In this document: positions 9,981 through 17,870 of the stretch, in pieces | Numbering within the stretch: the first letter of the stretch is position 1 | Layout: each line of letters begins with the position of its first letter | Assembly (NCBI RefSeq): GCF_000725495.1 | Contig: NZ_JNZD01000007.1 | Location: 186,001-250,000 of the forward strand | Reading direction: 5' to 3' | DNA: 64,000 nucleotides | From: Streptomyces aureus | GTDB lineage: Bacteria > Actinomycetota > Actinomycetes > Streptomycetales > Streptomycetaceae | Notes under the pieces: model-generated | What the model was told of the DNA's origin: nothing | The model's input: only the letters and a program-made list of their open reading frames with translations | Database searches by the model: none | Program-made: the position numbers and the translations under genes

Positions 9981-10069
9981 CCGTGAAGAAGGGGGGTGCA
10001 GGGAAGGGGAGTTGGCGAGCGAGGAACGAGCCGAGCCAACGAGCCGACCTGCACCCCCCTTCTTCACGG
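9981..10069. repeat. Perfect 22-bp inverted repeat with inner hairpin (candidate oriT)
   Basis: Arms at 9981-10002 and 10048-10069 are perfect 22-bp complements, with a second stem inside the loop (GTTGGC 10011-10016 with GCCAAC 10035-10040). It lies 44 bases upstream of the relaxase start, where many MobF elements place oriT. A nick site cannot be named from sequence alone. Confidence 0.7.
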
Positions 10070-10085
10070 ACCGCGAAGCGCTCCC

Positions 10086-10129
10086 GGTTTTCCGCAGGTC
10101 CGCTCTCCTGAGCGGACCTGCGGAAAACC
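10086..10129. repeat. Perfect 19-bp inverted repeat, 6-base loop
   Basis: Arms 10086-10104 and 10111-10129 pair perfectly around CTCCTG. It follows the 22-bp repeat and precedes the DnaA box. It may be part of oriT/oriV or a bidirectional terminator between the divergent units. Confidence 0.75.
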
Positions 10130-10140
10130 CGCAGTTCGCG

Positions 10141-10189
10141 TTATCCACAGGCAAGATCAAGTAATTCAGAATGCCTCTGAATGCCTCTG
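10141..10189. other. DnaA box and tandem decamers (candidate replication origin)
   Basis: TTATCCACA at 10141-10149 is a perfect consensus DnaA box. Two tandem copies of AATGCCTCTG follow at 10170-10179 and 10180-10189. The same CCTCTG core with 10-base spacing recurs upstream of the probable rep gene at 63235-63327, suggesting one replication protein binds both places. Confidence 0.5.
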
Positions 10190-10288
10190 GCTGCGTCATT
10201 CGGAGAAGACCTCAAATTCCCCATGCGGGAAGCGTGGATTCATCGGCCACAATGACCCAGAACCCATCGTTCAGGGGAGGCGAGTTGG

Positions 10289-10813
10289 ATGGCTCAACGG
10301 AGTCCGCGGAAATCGGCGCGGGAGGTTGACGCCCGCGAGCGAGTGCGCGCACGCCGAGCGGCGCACTGGGAGCGAGAGCGGCGGCTGGAGGACCTGGCCA
10401 CCGACTACGAACTGGCAGCACAGGAGATCGAGGACGTCACCGAAGCGGCCGAGGAGAAGATCGCCGCCTACGCCGCCCGGCTGCGCGGTCAGGCCAAGAC
10501 CGCGGAGGAGGAGCTGCGGGACCGGCAGGCCCGGAGCGTCGGACAGATGCTCCAGCTCGACGGCGTCCGTTCCGTCGCCGACCGACTTGGCGAGTCCGTG
10601 GAGACCATCCGCAAGGTCGCCGCCGAATCCACCAGCACGCAGGAAGACCCTGCGCCGGATCAGAGCTCCGCACCGGCCGCGACTACCGCACGCGAGACAC
10701 CGACCGGCCAGCCTGTTTCCGCCTCGGCCACGCACACGGGCACGCCGCATGGGCCGACGCTGTCCGGGTCGGCCGAGGAACGCGCGGCCTCGACGCGAGA
10801 GGAGAAGGGATGA
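10289..10813 (+). CDS. Coiled-coil protein divergent from the relaxase
   Basis: A 174-aa protein: an Arg/Glu-rich N-terminal coiled coil (residues 1-100) followed by a Ser/Thr/Ala/Pro-rich tail. A start at ATG 10289 is supported by GGGGAGG nine bases upstream. It overlaps the next gene by 4 bases (ATGA). A small basic coiled-coil protein facing the relaxase across a structured intergenic region is typical of relaxosome auxiliary or mobilisation proteins, but no family motif is recognised; the role is inferred from position. Confidence 0.75.
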   Translation: MAQRSPRKSAREVDARERVRARRAAHWERERRLEDLATDYELAAQEIEDVTEAAEEKIAAYAARLRGQAKTAEEELRDRQARSVGQMLQLDGVRSVADRLGESVETIRKVAAESTSTQEDPAPDQSSAPAATTARETPTGQPVSASATHTGTPHGPTLSGSAEERAASTREEKG

Positions 10814-11190
10814 CATCCAACACGGTGGCCGAACGGCCGATCGAGGACCTCAGCCCCGAGTGGATCGGTCTCCTGATGGAGGTGGAGGACGAAGGAGGAA
10901 CGACGATCGGCTTCCGCCTCGGCCGCTACGAGAGGACCATGGTCGACGGCAAACCCATGTGGCGCCTCTACAGTGACCAACCCGCCTGGAGCGTCACCCT
11001 GTACGCGGGGACCAAGCTCCGCTGTGTACCCCCGGCACCCGCTCCCGGGAGCCAGACCGGCCCATACCCGCAGCAGCCGGTACCGGCCGCCCACCCCGCA
11101 CCGCAGGTACCCCAGTACCCCGAATCAGCTCCGCCGGGGCCGACTGTTCGAAGCCCGCAGTCCTGGGTGAACCAGCCGCCGCGCCAATAG
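10810..11190 (+). CDS. Hypothetical protein with proline-rich tail
   Basis: A 126-aa protein. Residues 1-72 look like a small beta-rich domain; the remainder is Pro/Gln/Ala-rich and probably disordered. Its ATG overlaps the stop of the upstream coiled-coil gene (ATGA), so the two are coupled. A strong terminator hairpin follows at 11222. No family recognised. Confidence 0.75.
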   Translation: MTSNTVAERPIEDLSPEWIGLLMEVEDEGGTTIGFRLGRYERTMVDGKPMWRLYSDQPAWSVTLYAGTKLRCVPPAPAPGSQTGPYPQQPVPAAHPAPQVPQYPESAPPGPTVRSPQSWVNQPPRQ

Positions 11191-11221
11191 GCAGCGTCGG
11201 CACAGGCAGCGAACGAACAAA

Positions 11222-11272
11222 GCCGCGGGCCCCCGCACCGACTCAGGGGATGTCGGTACGGGGGCCCGCGGC
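11222..11272. terminator. Bidirectional terminator between convergent operons
   Basis: Arms 11222-11242 and 11252-11272 pair over 21 positions with one mismatch. The hairpin lies between the plus-strand pair ending at 11190 and the minus-strand block ending at 11332, so it can stop transcription from both sides. Confidence 0.85.
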
Positions 11273-11331
11273 TTCGCGCTGCGCCCCTGGGCGTGCATGC
11301 CCTGGCGGGTGCTCGGGCCGGCTGCCTCGGG

Positions 11332-11868
11332 TCAGCGGCGGACGCGCAGGGTGCCCTTGGGAGTGCGGGGCATGCGAGCAACGGGGGCGGCGGTTGGGTG
11401 GGTTACTGGTTCGCCTGGGACGGCGGGCGCCTGCTCGGGCCCTTCTGGCGCGCTGCGCTGTGCAGGAGGGTCGTCGTAGCGCGTGAGGATGCGGGCGATA
11501 GCGGCAGCCGCGTTGCGGTCCTGGGAGTGCAGGTCTCGCTCCCAGAACTCGTACGGCGTGCCGCGCCTTCGCTCGAACTCGCCCATGTATCCGAGGTCTC
11601 CCCACTCGGCGCCGTCCGGGTAGTTCGACAGGCACGTCCAGCCGTATCCGTTCAGGTTCTCCGGGTGGATCTCGGTGACGACCAGGTGGCCCCACGGCGA
11701 GTGGTAGACGACGCACGGCGCCTGTTCGGCCGGGAGGCGGGGTTCGCGGGGGGCGAGGGAGCGCAGCACGCTCGCGCCGGGGTAGAAGGGGTGGCCGCGC
11801 AGGGTGCGCTGCGACTCGAACAGCGGCATGTCGGAGAGGGGGTGGAACCTCGGGATACCCAGTCGCAT
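11332..11868 (-). CDS. Hypothetical plasmid-type protein
   Basis: A 178-aa protein. The start at ATG 11868 is chosen over far upstream in-frame codons because GGAG precedes it and the upstream sequence is a hairpin (11891-11915). The central part (about residues 30-120) is rich in Trp, Tyr, Pro and His and looks like a compact domain; the C-terminus is Pro/Ala-rich and ends in basic residues. It is the last gene of the minus-strand block. Function unknown. Confidence 0.7.
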   Translation of the reverse strand: MRLGIPRFHPLSDMPLFESQRTLRGHPFYPGASVLRSLAPREPRLPAEQAPCVVYHSPWGHLVVTEIHPENLNGYGWTCLSNYPDGAEWGDLGYMGEFERRRGTPYEFWERDLHSQDRNAAAAIARILTRYDDPPAQRSAPEGPEQAPAVPGEPVTHPTAAPVARMPRTPKGTLRVRR

Positions 11869-11890
11869 GGGATGTGCTCCGTTCGGTGCG

Positions 11891-11915
11891 GGCCCGGGGC
11901 GCGCGGCCCCGGGCC
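11891..11915 (-). repeat. 10-bp GC hairpin in the 5' leader of the 11332-11868 gene
   Basis: Arms 11891-11900 and 11906-11915 pair perfectly with a 5-base loop. The hairpin lies 22 bases upstream of the start, as in the AGGGCAA-loop leaders of this block, but its loop does not match theirs. Confidence 0.6.
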
Positions 11916-12014
11916 GGGCGGGCATGGTCAGTAGCGGAGGGGTATCGGGGTGAGGCCGTTGCGGGCGGCCAAGTCCTCGGCGGGTGTCCTGCACCACCCC
12001 GGGGCCACACCGCG

Positions 12015-12665
12015 TCAACCGCGAGCGTGGCTCGGGTGGCGGAGCACGAACAGCGCCTTCGCCTGGTCGGTGGTGGAGCGAACGAGCCGGGTGAAGTTCT
12101 CCCCGCCCCACACCGTCCACCGGTCGCCGCCGATCTGCGGCGACCACGTGAGCGCGTACCGTTCACCGTCGGACGTGGTGACGTCCCACCATCCGCGCTG
12201 CGTGCGCGCCGTGACGGTGGCGCCGTCGATAGCGGGAATCTCCGGACGCGGACCGTAGCGGCGCTCTACGTACGACAGGTAGTCGGCCGTCGGCTCGATC
12301 GCGATACGCCACCGGCGCCGGGAGGCGTCCGCCCCTACCTCCGTCCACGTCCAGCCGAGCACGGGACGAAAACCTGCCTTCACCAGCGCACGGGCTGCCG
12401 CTGCTTCCGCGTCGTCCTGGCGAACGTCGTGGCGGATGTCCAGCCGGATTACGTGCGCCGTGGCGCACAAAGTGCCGGACTCGTCGAGCAGCCACACCAC
12501 CGTTTCCCGGGTGCCCCGGTTCCGTACCAGCTCCGCTGTCACCGGCCGCGTGCGCTCCTCCGCCCGCCGGTCACGCTCCAGTGCCTCAGCCTCCGTCCAC
12601 TCCCGCCGGCCGGTGTCGTCTGTCGCGGGTCGGTGAGCCGCGGGCTGTTCGTCCTGCGTGGTCAT
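12015..12665 (-). CDS. Hypothetical plasmid-type protein
   Basis: A 216-aa protein starting at ATG 12665 behind GAGGAAC. The N-terminal 50 residues are Glu/Arg-rich helix; the rest alternates beta strands with Trp- and Arg-rich turns. No domain recognised. It is a member of the minus-strand run between 11.3 and 27.5 kb, whose genes are spaced by 50-150 bases rather than overlapped. Confidence 0.72.
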   Translation of the reverse strand: MTTQDEQPAAHRPATDDTGRREWTEAEALERDRRAEERTRPVTAELVRNRGTRETVVWLLDESGTLCATAHVIRLDIRHDVRQDDAEAAAARALVKAGFRPVLGWTWTEVGADASRRRWRIAIEPTADYLSYVERRYGPRPEIPAIDGATVTARTQRGWWDVTTSDGERYALTWSPQIGGDRWTVWGGENFTRLVRSTTDQAKALFVLRHPSHARG

Positions 12666-12776
12666 GTCGTGGTGTTCCTCTCCGTGGGGTTGGGGCCGTG
12701 CTCCGGATGGGGTGGCCGGTGCTCCCCGGCCCGACTCGATCGGGCCGCACACCGTCTGTGGTGGGGGCTGCGGTGC

Positions 12777-13526
12777 CTAGAAGGGGGGTTCGTCATGGCG
12801 GCGGGCACGGGCGATGTGAAGCCGGTTGTTTGCCTCGGCCAACCTCTCGCCGTCCGCGACCTCGAACGCACTCCGGTCGACCGTGTGACCGCATTCCCAC
12901 GCCGTGCACACGTAGACCGGGCCTGTGCTCGGGTACAGGCCGGGCACGGGCGTGTAACCGCCGTAGTGGCACTCGGAGCAGATGTGCGGCGTGAACACCT
13001 CATGCCCGATGAACAGCTCTCCCGTGTGGCGCTGTTCAGTAATCCGGGCCCGCGCCCGGCCGCGCTGGATGCATGCCTTGTCCTCACACGCCCGGCTGCC
13101 GATGACCCCGTCGGTGGAACCGTCGTACAGGGTCACGGTGCCGGTGTCCTCGCACGAGCCGCAGAACGGGGTGCCCTCCGTGGCGTGTTTGAGCATCGCG
13201 AGCCCCACCCACTCAGCCGGTGAGAATTCGAGGTAGCGCACCAGGGCGCCCAGGGTGCCCGGCTCGACACCTTCGGGCCGTCCGTGGCACGTGTGGCGGC
13301 GGGCCTTGTGATCGGTGACGACGTACCAGCGGATCCGGTCGCGCACCGGAAGGCCATTGCCCTCCAGCCGGTGACCGGTCTCGATGAACAGGGACTGTCC
13401 GGCGGTCTGGCCGTCCACGCCCTCACGCGCCTTTCCGGCCGACTGGGGGCCGTCGAGTCCGAGGACGTCACCGGCCGCGTTGAATGCGTGCACGGTGTAG
13501 CCGTTGGGATTGGTCTTGCTGGTCAT
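12777..13526 (-). CDS. Cysteine-rich, probably zinc-binding hypothetical protein
   Basis: A 249-aa protein starting at ATG 13526 behind GAGGAAC. Several Cys clusters are visible: CGSCEDTG near residue 127, CEDKAC near 149, HICSECHYGGY near 185 and CTAWECGHT near 213. The spacing suggests two treble-clef or rubredoxin-like zinc knuckles. The first 100 residues contain RRHTCHGRPEG, a possible further ligand group. Function is not evident; a nucleic-acid-binding role would fit but is a guess. Confidence 0.72.
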   Translation of the reverse strand: MTSKTNPNGYTVHAFNAAGDVLGLDGPQSAGKAREGVDGQTAGQSLFIETGHRLEGNGLPVRDRIRWYVVTDHKARRHTCHGRPEGVEPGTLGALVRYLEFSPAEWVGLAMLKHATEGTPFCGSCEDTGTVTLYDGSTDGVIGSRACEDKACIQRGRARARITEQRHTGELFIGHEVFTPHICSECHYGGYTPVPGLYPSTGPVYVCTAWECGHTVDRSAFEVADGERLAEANNRLHIARARRHDEPPF

Positions 13527-13597
13527 CGTGCGGGTTCCTCTCACTCGGGGGACTGCCCGGTCGGCCCCCGGGCGGGTGGTGGAGCCGGGGTGCGGCA

Positions 13598-13633
13598 GCC
13601 GTGCCCCGGCCGGTTTCCTGGCCGGGGCACGGC
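13598..13633. terminator. 14-bp GC hairpin between two minus-strand genes
   Basis: Arms 13598-13611 and 13620-13633 pair perfectly around an 8-base loop, just downstream of the 13647-14264 gene. It may act as a terminator or 3'-end stabiliser; there is no T-tract. Confidence 0.6.
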
Positions 13634-13646
13634 CGCGCAGGGCGGG

Positions 13647-14264
13647 TCAGTCGCCCTTGCGGAGTTCGCGGATGGTGTCGGCGACGCGGGCGGCGATGTC
13701 CCCGAGACGGTCGCTGGACCACACGTCGGCGACGTCGGTGCGGCGTGCCTCGGGCAGGGTCTCGACGTAGAGGACACCGCTGTCGGAAACGGCGAGGGTG
13801 TAGCCGCCGCTCTCGCCGTCTGCCTGGAGGTAACCGCGCACGCCCCACGAACCGGAGTCTGCGAACCACTCGTCGCCGAGGAGATCGGCGGCGGCGCGGC
13901 CGATGTCGGAGACGGCGAACGGGTATTCGGTGCCAGGCTCGGGGTGGTAGTGGCCCGCTTCGTCGCGCGAGAGAGTGACGACGTACGCCTTCTCGTACGC
14001 CACGATGGCGTCCAGCGCGACACGGCTCGCGAACCGGCGGTACCGGCGGCGACGGGCGACCTCGGCGAAGCACACGGCCACGATGGCCTCGTGAACCTGC
14101 TTGGCGGTGTCGGCCCAGACCGCGACGTGGTTGCGGTTCGCCGCGTACTCCCGCATCACGGTGAGGCGCATCGCGAGCAGAGGGGCCACCCGTCTGGGGA
14201 AGGCGGAGTAACCGCCAAACGCGGCGCGCGCCTCGATGGCGTGCGGGGCGGTGGTGATACGCAT
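13647..14264 (-). CDS. Hypothetical plasmid-type protein
   Basis: A 205-aa protein starting at ATG 14264, with CGAAAGG eight bases upstream. That ribosome binding site is shared almost verbatim by several genes of the block. The N-terminal 90 residues are strongly basic and helical; the middle has a beta-rich stretch with conserved-looking aromatic residues. No family recognised. Confidence 0.72.
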   Translation of the reverse strand: MRITTAPHAIEARAAFGGYSAFPRRVAPLLAMRLTVMREYAANRNHVAVWADTAKQVHEAIVAVCFAEVARRRRYRRFASRVALDAIVAYEKAYVVTLSRDEAGHYHPEPGTEYPFAVSDIGRAAADLLGDEWFADSGSWGVRGYLQADGESGGYTLAVSDSGVLYVETLPEARRTDVADVWSSDRLGDIAARVADTIRELRKGD

Positions 14265-14478
14265 GATGGAGTCCTTTCGAAGCAGGCCGGTTACTCCCCG
14301 GCCCGAAGCAGTGGGGCGCGTGACGGACGCTCTGAAGAGCGGAAGAGGGGGAAGGGCGCCGGGCGCGCGGCGTTCCGGCCGGCTCGTGCGTCGACGACGT
14401 TCACGAGCGAGCTCGCGCGTGGGAGCAGCCGCGCATCCCGGCGATTCGAGGGATCCCGGCTCGCTGGCCGGGCGCCGC

Positions 14479-14745
14479 TCAGCCCATGCTCAGCGGCTTG
14501 TGCGGCTCGTTCCGCTCCCAGTCCTCCGTGACGTCACGGCCGTCGCGCATGACGGTGATCGACATTCCGTACGGGTGGATCACACCCTCGCGAGCCGTCT
14601 CCTCGCCGTGCTTCTCGACGTCACGCTTGACGGCGGCGGTCAGCGCCTCGTAGGCGTCGTGGTAGTCGTCGAACGGCTCGATATCGCCGTTCTCGCACAC
14701 CAACAGGAACTCGGTCTGCTCGGCGTCTTCGGTGTCCTCGGCCAA
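14479..14745 (-). CDS. Small acidic hypothetical protein, first gene behind promoter P1
   Basis: An 88-aa acidic protein starting at ATG 14745 behind GAGGAG. It is preceded in order by leader hairpin L1 and promoter P1, so it heads a transcription unit that probably continues through 14264 to 11332. The sequence reads as a small alpha/beta fold. Function unknown. The 214 bases between it and the next gene (14265-14478) show only GC-rich spacer. Confidence 0.72.
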   Translation of the reverse strand: MAEDTEDAEQTEFLLVCENGDIEPFDDYHDAYEALTAAVKRDVEKHGEETAREGVIHPYGMSITVMRDGRDVTEDWERNEPHKPLSMG

Positions 14746-14765
14746 GGTGATCTCCTCGGTGGATC

Positions 14766-14794
14766 GTGGGTTCCGGGGGCTTTGCCCTGCCCCC
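14766..14794 (-). promoter_or_regulatory. Leader hairpin L1 (AGGGCAA-loop family)
   Basis: In the sense of transcription: stem GGGGC/GCCCC enclosing AGGGCAAA, followed by GGAACCCAC, then the ribosome binding site and start at 14745. One of about ten copies in this block. Confidence 0.7.
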
Positions 14795-14799
14795 TTTCG

Positions 14800-14837
14800 A
14801 CATAGGTAAATCTATCTTCCTTGGGTGGGGTGGTCAA
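14800..14837 (-). promoter_or_regulatory. Promoter P1 (repeated family)
   Basis: On the minus strand, -35 TTGACC (14837-14832), a 17-base spacer and -10 TAGATT (14814-14809), followed by the conserved TACCTATGTC. Spacing and boxes fit the housekeeping sigma factor. The ATG at 14803-14801, five bases past the -10, could be a leaderless start. Confidence 0.85.
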
Positions 14838-14982
14838 CGTGAAATCCCGGCCCAACAGGGGTCAGGCTCTGCGGATTTCGTCCGGGTCGCAGCGCCGTCG
14901 GGGTGTGCGGACGCGCGTGGTGCCGCACACGGCTACGGCGCTGAGCCGCCCCCGGGCCGGTGCCGGTGGATGCCCCCCTCCC

Positions 14983-15090
14983 CATCCCGGCAAAGAAAAA
15001 GCGGGGCCCGAACGGGAGGGGTGCAAGGACGCGGCGAAGCCCGTCCTTGCACCCCTCCCGCCGAGGGCCCCACACTCGATCGCCGGGATG
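14983..15090. repeat. Nested covarying inverted repeat, copy B
   Basis: Three stacked stems: outer 14983-14991/15082-15090 (9 bp), middle 15003-15009/15065-15071 (7 bp) and inner 15013-15031/15042-15060 (19 bp perfect). The loop is closed by GGC-GAA-GCC. It lies 146 bases upstream of the P1 -35. Copies C and D share the architecture, with compensating base changes. Confidence 0.85.
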
Positions 15091-15145
15091 CGAAGGTGAG
15101 AATGCTGACCGCGGCCTGTCCGATCGGGGACGGCGGTCGGCGGGG

Positions 15146-16036
15146 TCACACGGGAGGGGCCAGGAACTCGGCGATGGCCGTCTCGCTGTAGTAGGGCGTA
15201 TCGGCCACCGTGATGACGGGGGCGGGGGCGCTCTTGCGCTTGAGAAGGGTCTTCACTCTCTCGCGACGCTGCTCGGGCGTGAGCGTGGCGGACGCCGCGG
15301 GCAGCCGTTCGGCGATCTGACTGCGGGAGATCAGACCGCGCTTCGGGAGAACCTCCTCGGCGGCCTGCCGCAGGTAGCGGGCCGCGACATCGAAGCTCAC
15401 CCCGAGTTCCTCGGCCAGGGCCCGGCTGGTCAGGGTTTCGCCGTTGTCGAGCGCCGCGTGCAGGCGCCTGACGACCTCCTTGTGGCGGGTGTCCTTGGTG
15501 CCGGAATCGGCCGCGATCTCGGCGGGCCGGGGGCCGGTGTATCCCGGACGGGTGGTGTCGTACCACAGGAACCAGGCGGAGACCTCATCGGCGTCACACA
15601 TGCGGTCGAACTCGTCGCGCGGCGGAAACGGGCGCTCGGGGTGATCCCGGTAGTCCGCGGCGAGGAGCCGCACGGCGGTCGGCGTCACACCGCGAAGACG
15701 TGCCATGTCAACCCAGCGCCACCGCTCGCCGGGCGTGTGGGGCATGCGCTGGGGCTCCGCGGCGAGCCGTGGCCCCCGGCTCACTTCCGGCGCCCGCTCG
15801 TCGGCGCCGAAGAGCTGCTTGCGCACCCACTGCGCGCCCTCGTCAAAGGGGAAGAGCTGAACTCGCCGCGCACCGGTCCGGGCGGTGTCAGCGAACTCCG
15901 GGTCGGCGTCCAGCCAGTTCCGGACCGTCTTCTCGGCGACGCCGGCGAGGTGCGCGAAGTCCTTGCGCGTGAGTTCCGGCGCCTCGCGCCGCAGCTGCGC
16001 GAGGCGCTGCTCGAACTGTTCTCTGGTCGTGGTCAT
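15146..16036 (-). CDS. Putative helix-turn-helix DNA-binding protein
   Basis: A 296-aa protein. Residues 10-55 read as an HTH (ELTRKDFAHLAGVAEKTVRN). A second HTH-like segment lies near residues 200-230 (TLTSRALAEELGVSFDVAAR), and RGLISRSQIAERLP near 245 may be a third. Multiple short HTH units suggest a sequence-specific binder; the repeated promoters and hairpins of this block are obvious candidate targets. That link is inference only. It ends 56 bases from structured repeat copy B. Confidence 0.72.
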   Translation of the reverse strand: MTTTREQFEQRLAQLRREAPELTRKDFAHLAGVAEKTVRNWLDADPEFADTARTGARRVQLFPFDEGAQWVRKQLFGADERAPEVSRGPRLAAEPQRMPHTPGERWRWVDMARLRGVTPTAVRLLAADYRDHPERPFPPRDEFDRMCDADEVSAWFLWYDTTRPGYTGPRPAEIAADSGTKDTRHKEVVRRLHAALDNGETLTSRALAEELGVSFDVAARYLRQAAEEVLPKRGLISRSQIAERLPAASATLTPEQRRERVKTLLKRKSAPAPVITVADTPYYSETAIAEFLAPPV

Positions 16037-16141
16037 CGTGGCTCATCCTGTCTCATGCAAGGACCTACACTGTCGGATACCTCAGGGGTGGTGCCTCGGT
16101 GCTGCGCTTGTGGGTTCCAGGGGCCGACGGCTTTGCCCAAG

Positions 16142-16573
16142 TCAGCACACCTCGGTGATGCTGGTACGGACTTCGTCCGTGTCGTCGGCCCCGCTTTCGT
16201 CTCCGGAGCCCTCGGCGGTTGTCCGGCGCGAGGCGAACCAGTCGGCGACGGCCTTCGCGCACGCGGCGGCGTGGACCATGAGGTCCCCTCCGGGCTGCGC
16301 CTCGTAGACGCGCTCGATGTCGCAGTAGTCCGAGCCGTCGTAGCCCTCGTATGCCATGGCGTACAAGCCGCCCGTGTACTGGGCCGCGGGGCGGCTGACA
16401 AAGCCGGGGGTGCTGAGAATGATGTGCTCGCTGTCCAGGGCTTTGTCCTGGGGAAGGTGCGGCGGGTGGGCGATGACGCAGTCCTCGTCGAGTTCCAGGA
16501 AGCCGGGGAATTCGACGACGGCCAGGGCGTGCAGCAGCACGGCTGCGACGGGAATGGCGGCGAGGTTGTTCAT
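16142..16573 (-). CDS. Hypothetical plasmid-type protein
   Basis: A 143-aa acidic protein. ATG 16573 is preferred to ATG 16582 because the shared ribosome binding site CGAAAGG then lies 10 bases away, as in neighbouring genes; for 16582 the gap would be one base. The C-terminal 25 residues are Asp/Glu/Ser-rich and probably disordered. Function unknown. Confidence 0.7.
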   Translation of the reverse strand: MNNLAAIPVAAVLLHALAVVEFPGFLELDEDCVIAHPPHLPQDKALDSEHIILSTPGFVSRPAAQYTGGLYAMAYEGYDGSDYCDIERVYEAQPGGDLMVHAAACAKAVADWFASRRTTAEGSGDESGADDTDEVRTSITEVC

Positions 16574-16626
16574 GGGAAGCATGCCTTTCGAGGTGATGGG
16601 GATCTTGTGCCGAGGGGGGAGGTGGT

Positions 16627-16648
16627 GGTCAAGCCGTCCGGCTTGACC
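16627..16648. repeat. 10-bp near-cruciform palindrome
   Basis: Arms 16627-16636 and 16639-16648 pair perfectly with a 2-base loop. It lies between the 16661-16873 gene (downstream side) and the start of the 16142-16573 gene, a plausible intercistronic terminator or processing hairpin. Confidence 0.6.
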
Positions 16649-16660
16649 GGTCGGGGCCGG

Positions 16661-16873
16661 TCAGCGGGGCTCGGTGTCAGCGGGGCTGAGGACGCCGATG
16701 CTGATCGCGAGAGCCGCCACGTCGGCGTCCGTAGAGGGACCTGCCTTGGATGGGGGGCTGGGCCGGGAGGTGACCAGGCGCAACCTGGCCGGGGCGACCA
16801 GACGAATGGCCTGGCGTACTGCCCGCTCGAAGCCCGCGCCCGGGCCGGCTGGAGTGCTCACGGTGATGGTCAT
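16661..16873 (-). CDS. Small hypothetical protein
   Basis: A 70-aa protein starting at ATG 16873, with GCGGAGTC six bases upstream. Rich in Ala, Pro and Arg; one helix (residues 12-28) and a C-terminal hydrophobic stretch. No family recognised. Supported mainly by its ribosome binding site, strand and position in the block. Confidence 0.55.
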   Translation of the reverse strand: MTITVSTPAGPGAGFERAVRQAIRLVAPARLRLVTSRPSPPSKAGPSTDADVAALAISIGVLSPADTEPR

Positions 16874-16892
16874 GACAAGACTCCGCTCGGGG

Positions 16893-16977
16893 CCGTTCCT
16901 GGTGGGCGGGACGGTTCGCCCGCCCACCAGGAACGGCGTGGGTTCCGGGGTCCGCCGCTCGGCTTGCCCTGCCGGAC
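16893..16977 (-). promoter_or_regulatory. 18-bp hairpin plus degenerate AGGGCAA-type leader (L10)
   Basis: Arms 16893-16910 and 16919-16936 pair perfectly with an 8-base loop. Directly upstream in transcription order (16938-16977) is a degenerate copy of the leader element, with GGAACCCAC and AGGGCAAG in the loop position. Together they fill the space between the 16998 and 16873 genes. Confidence 0.6.
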
Positions 16978-16997
16978 GGTGGACGAGAAGGCTTCGG

Positions 16998-17753
16998 TCA
17001 GCGCGGGGAGGAATTGCTCCAGGCGCTTCCGGGGCGCTCCGGGTGGGGCCGGAGGAGCTCGTTGCGTCGCTCGGCGTAGGCGGCGACGTCCTCGGTGTGC
17101 AGGACCGTACGGTCCAGCTGGTTCTCCTGTACGTGCCAGATGCCGTCGCCCTCGTCACCGTGCGGCCGGAAGGCGAGGATGAGCTTCTGCTCTTCCAGGG
17201 TGGCCAGGACGATGTGTGCCTCCTGTTCGGCGCGCGGGAGCTGTTCGAACTTCAGCTGGTTCCAGTCGGCCACGAAGAAGCGCACTCCGTTGGCGAAGAC
17301 GTTGTTGGAGCTGAGGTTCAGCCGCTCGGCGCACAGCAGCAGATCGGCCAGAAGACGGGCGGTCACCTCGCTCACGTCGGAGGCCGACAGGGCCGCGAGT
17401 TCCTCTACGTCGACGAACCTGTCGAAGTCGAACCGCTCGAATTCCCCGCGCAGTTCCCAGATGCGGCGCTGGAGAAGGTCGAGGGTGTTGGGGTCGCGGC
17501 GGGCCCAGTAGTGCAGGACGTCGCTGAACAGGGTGGTGATCACGGTTTCCGCCTCGCTGCGGAAGACGGGGCTGGTGCGGAGCACGTCCCACCCGGCGTT
17601 CCATTGGTCTTGGCCGTAGGTCAGGACGGCGCGCAGACCGCGGGCGGCGGGGTCCTGGTTGAATACGGCGCCGACACACGAGGTGTCGAGGTATTCCCAC
17701 ACGGCGGCTTCGCCGCGGTGGGTGCGGGTCTTGATGCGGGATCTGGTGTCCAT
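16998..17753 (-). CDS. Hypothetical plasmid-type protein
   Basis: A 251-aa protein starting at ATG 17753, with GAAAGGC nine bases upstream (the block's shared ribosome binding site). Mostly helical and acidic, with aromatic clusters near residues 105-115 and 155-170. No motif recognised. Confidence 0.72.
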   Translation of the reverse strand: MDTRSRIKTRTHRGEAAVWEYLDTSCVGAVFNQDPAARGLRAVLTYGQDQWNAGWDVLRTSPVFRSEAETVITTLFSDVLHYWARRDPNTLDLLQRRIWELRGEFERFDFDRFVDVEELAALSASDVSEVTARLLADLLLCAERLNLSSNNVFANGVRFFVADWNQLKFEQLPRAEQEAHIVLATLEEQKLILAFRPHGDEGDGIWHVQENQLDRTVLHTEDVAAYAERRNELLRPHPERPGSAWSNSSPR

Positions 17754-17870
17754 GCTCGGTTGCCTTTCGAGTGATGCCGGACGGCAGTTCGCCGGCTGGA
17801 GGTAGCGGTGAGTGGAGACCGGGACGCGGGCGGCCGTTTGCGTGTCCGCGTCCCGGACTCAAGGGAGGGG

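Noticed and set aside
10073..10079. A GCGAAGC mini-hairpin in the oriT candidate
   Set aside because: The heptamer is expected by chance many times in DNA of this composition; only the copies at the tips of perfect 19-bp stems (15042 and 24486 regions) are considered meaningful.
14960..17182. A 740-codon plus-strand frame
   Set aside because: It runs antisense through several minus-strand genes and through the nested repeat; the minus genes have ribosome binding sites and coherent sequence.
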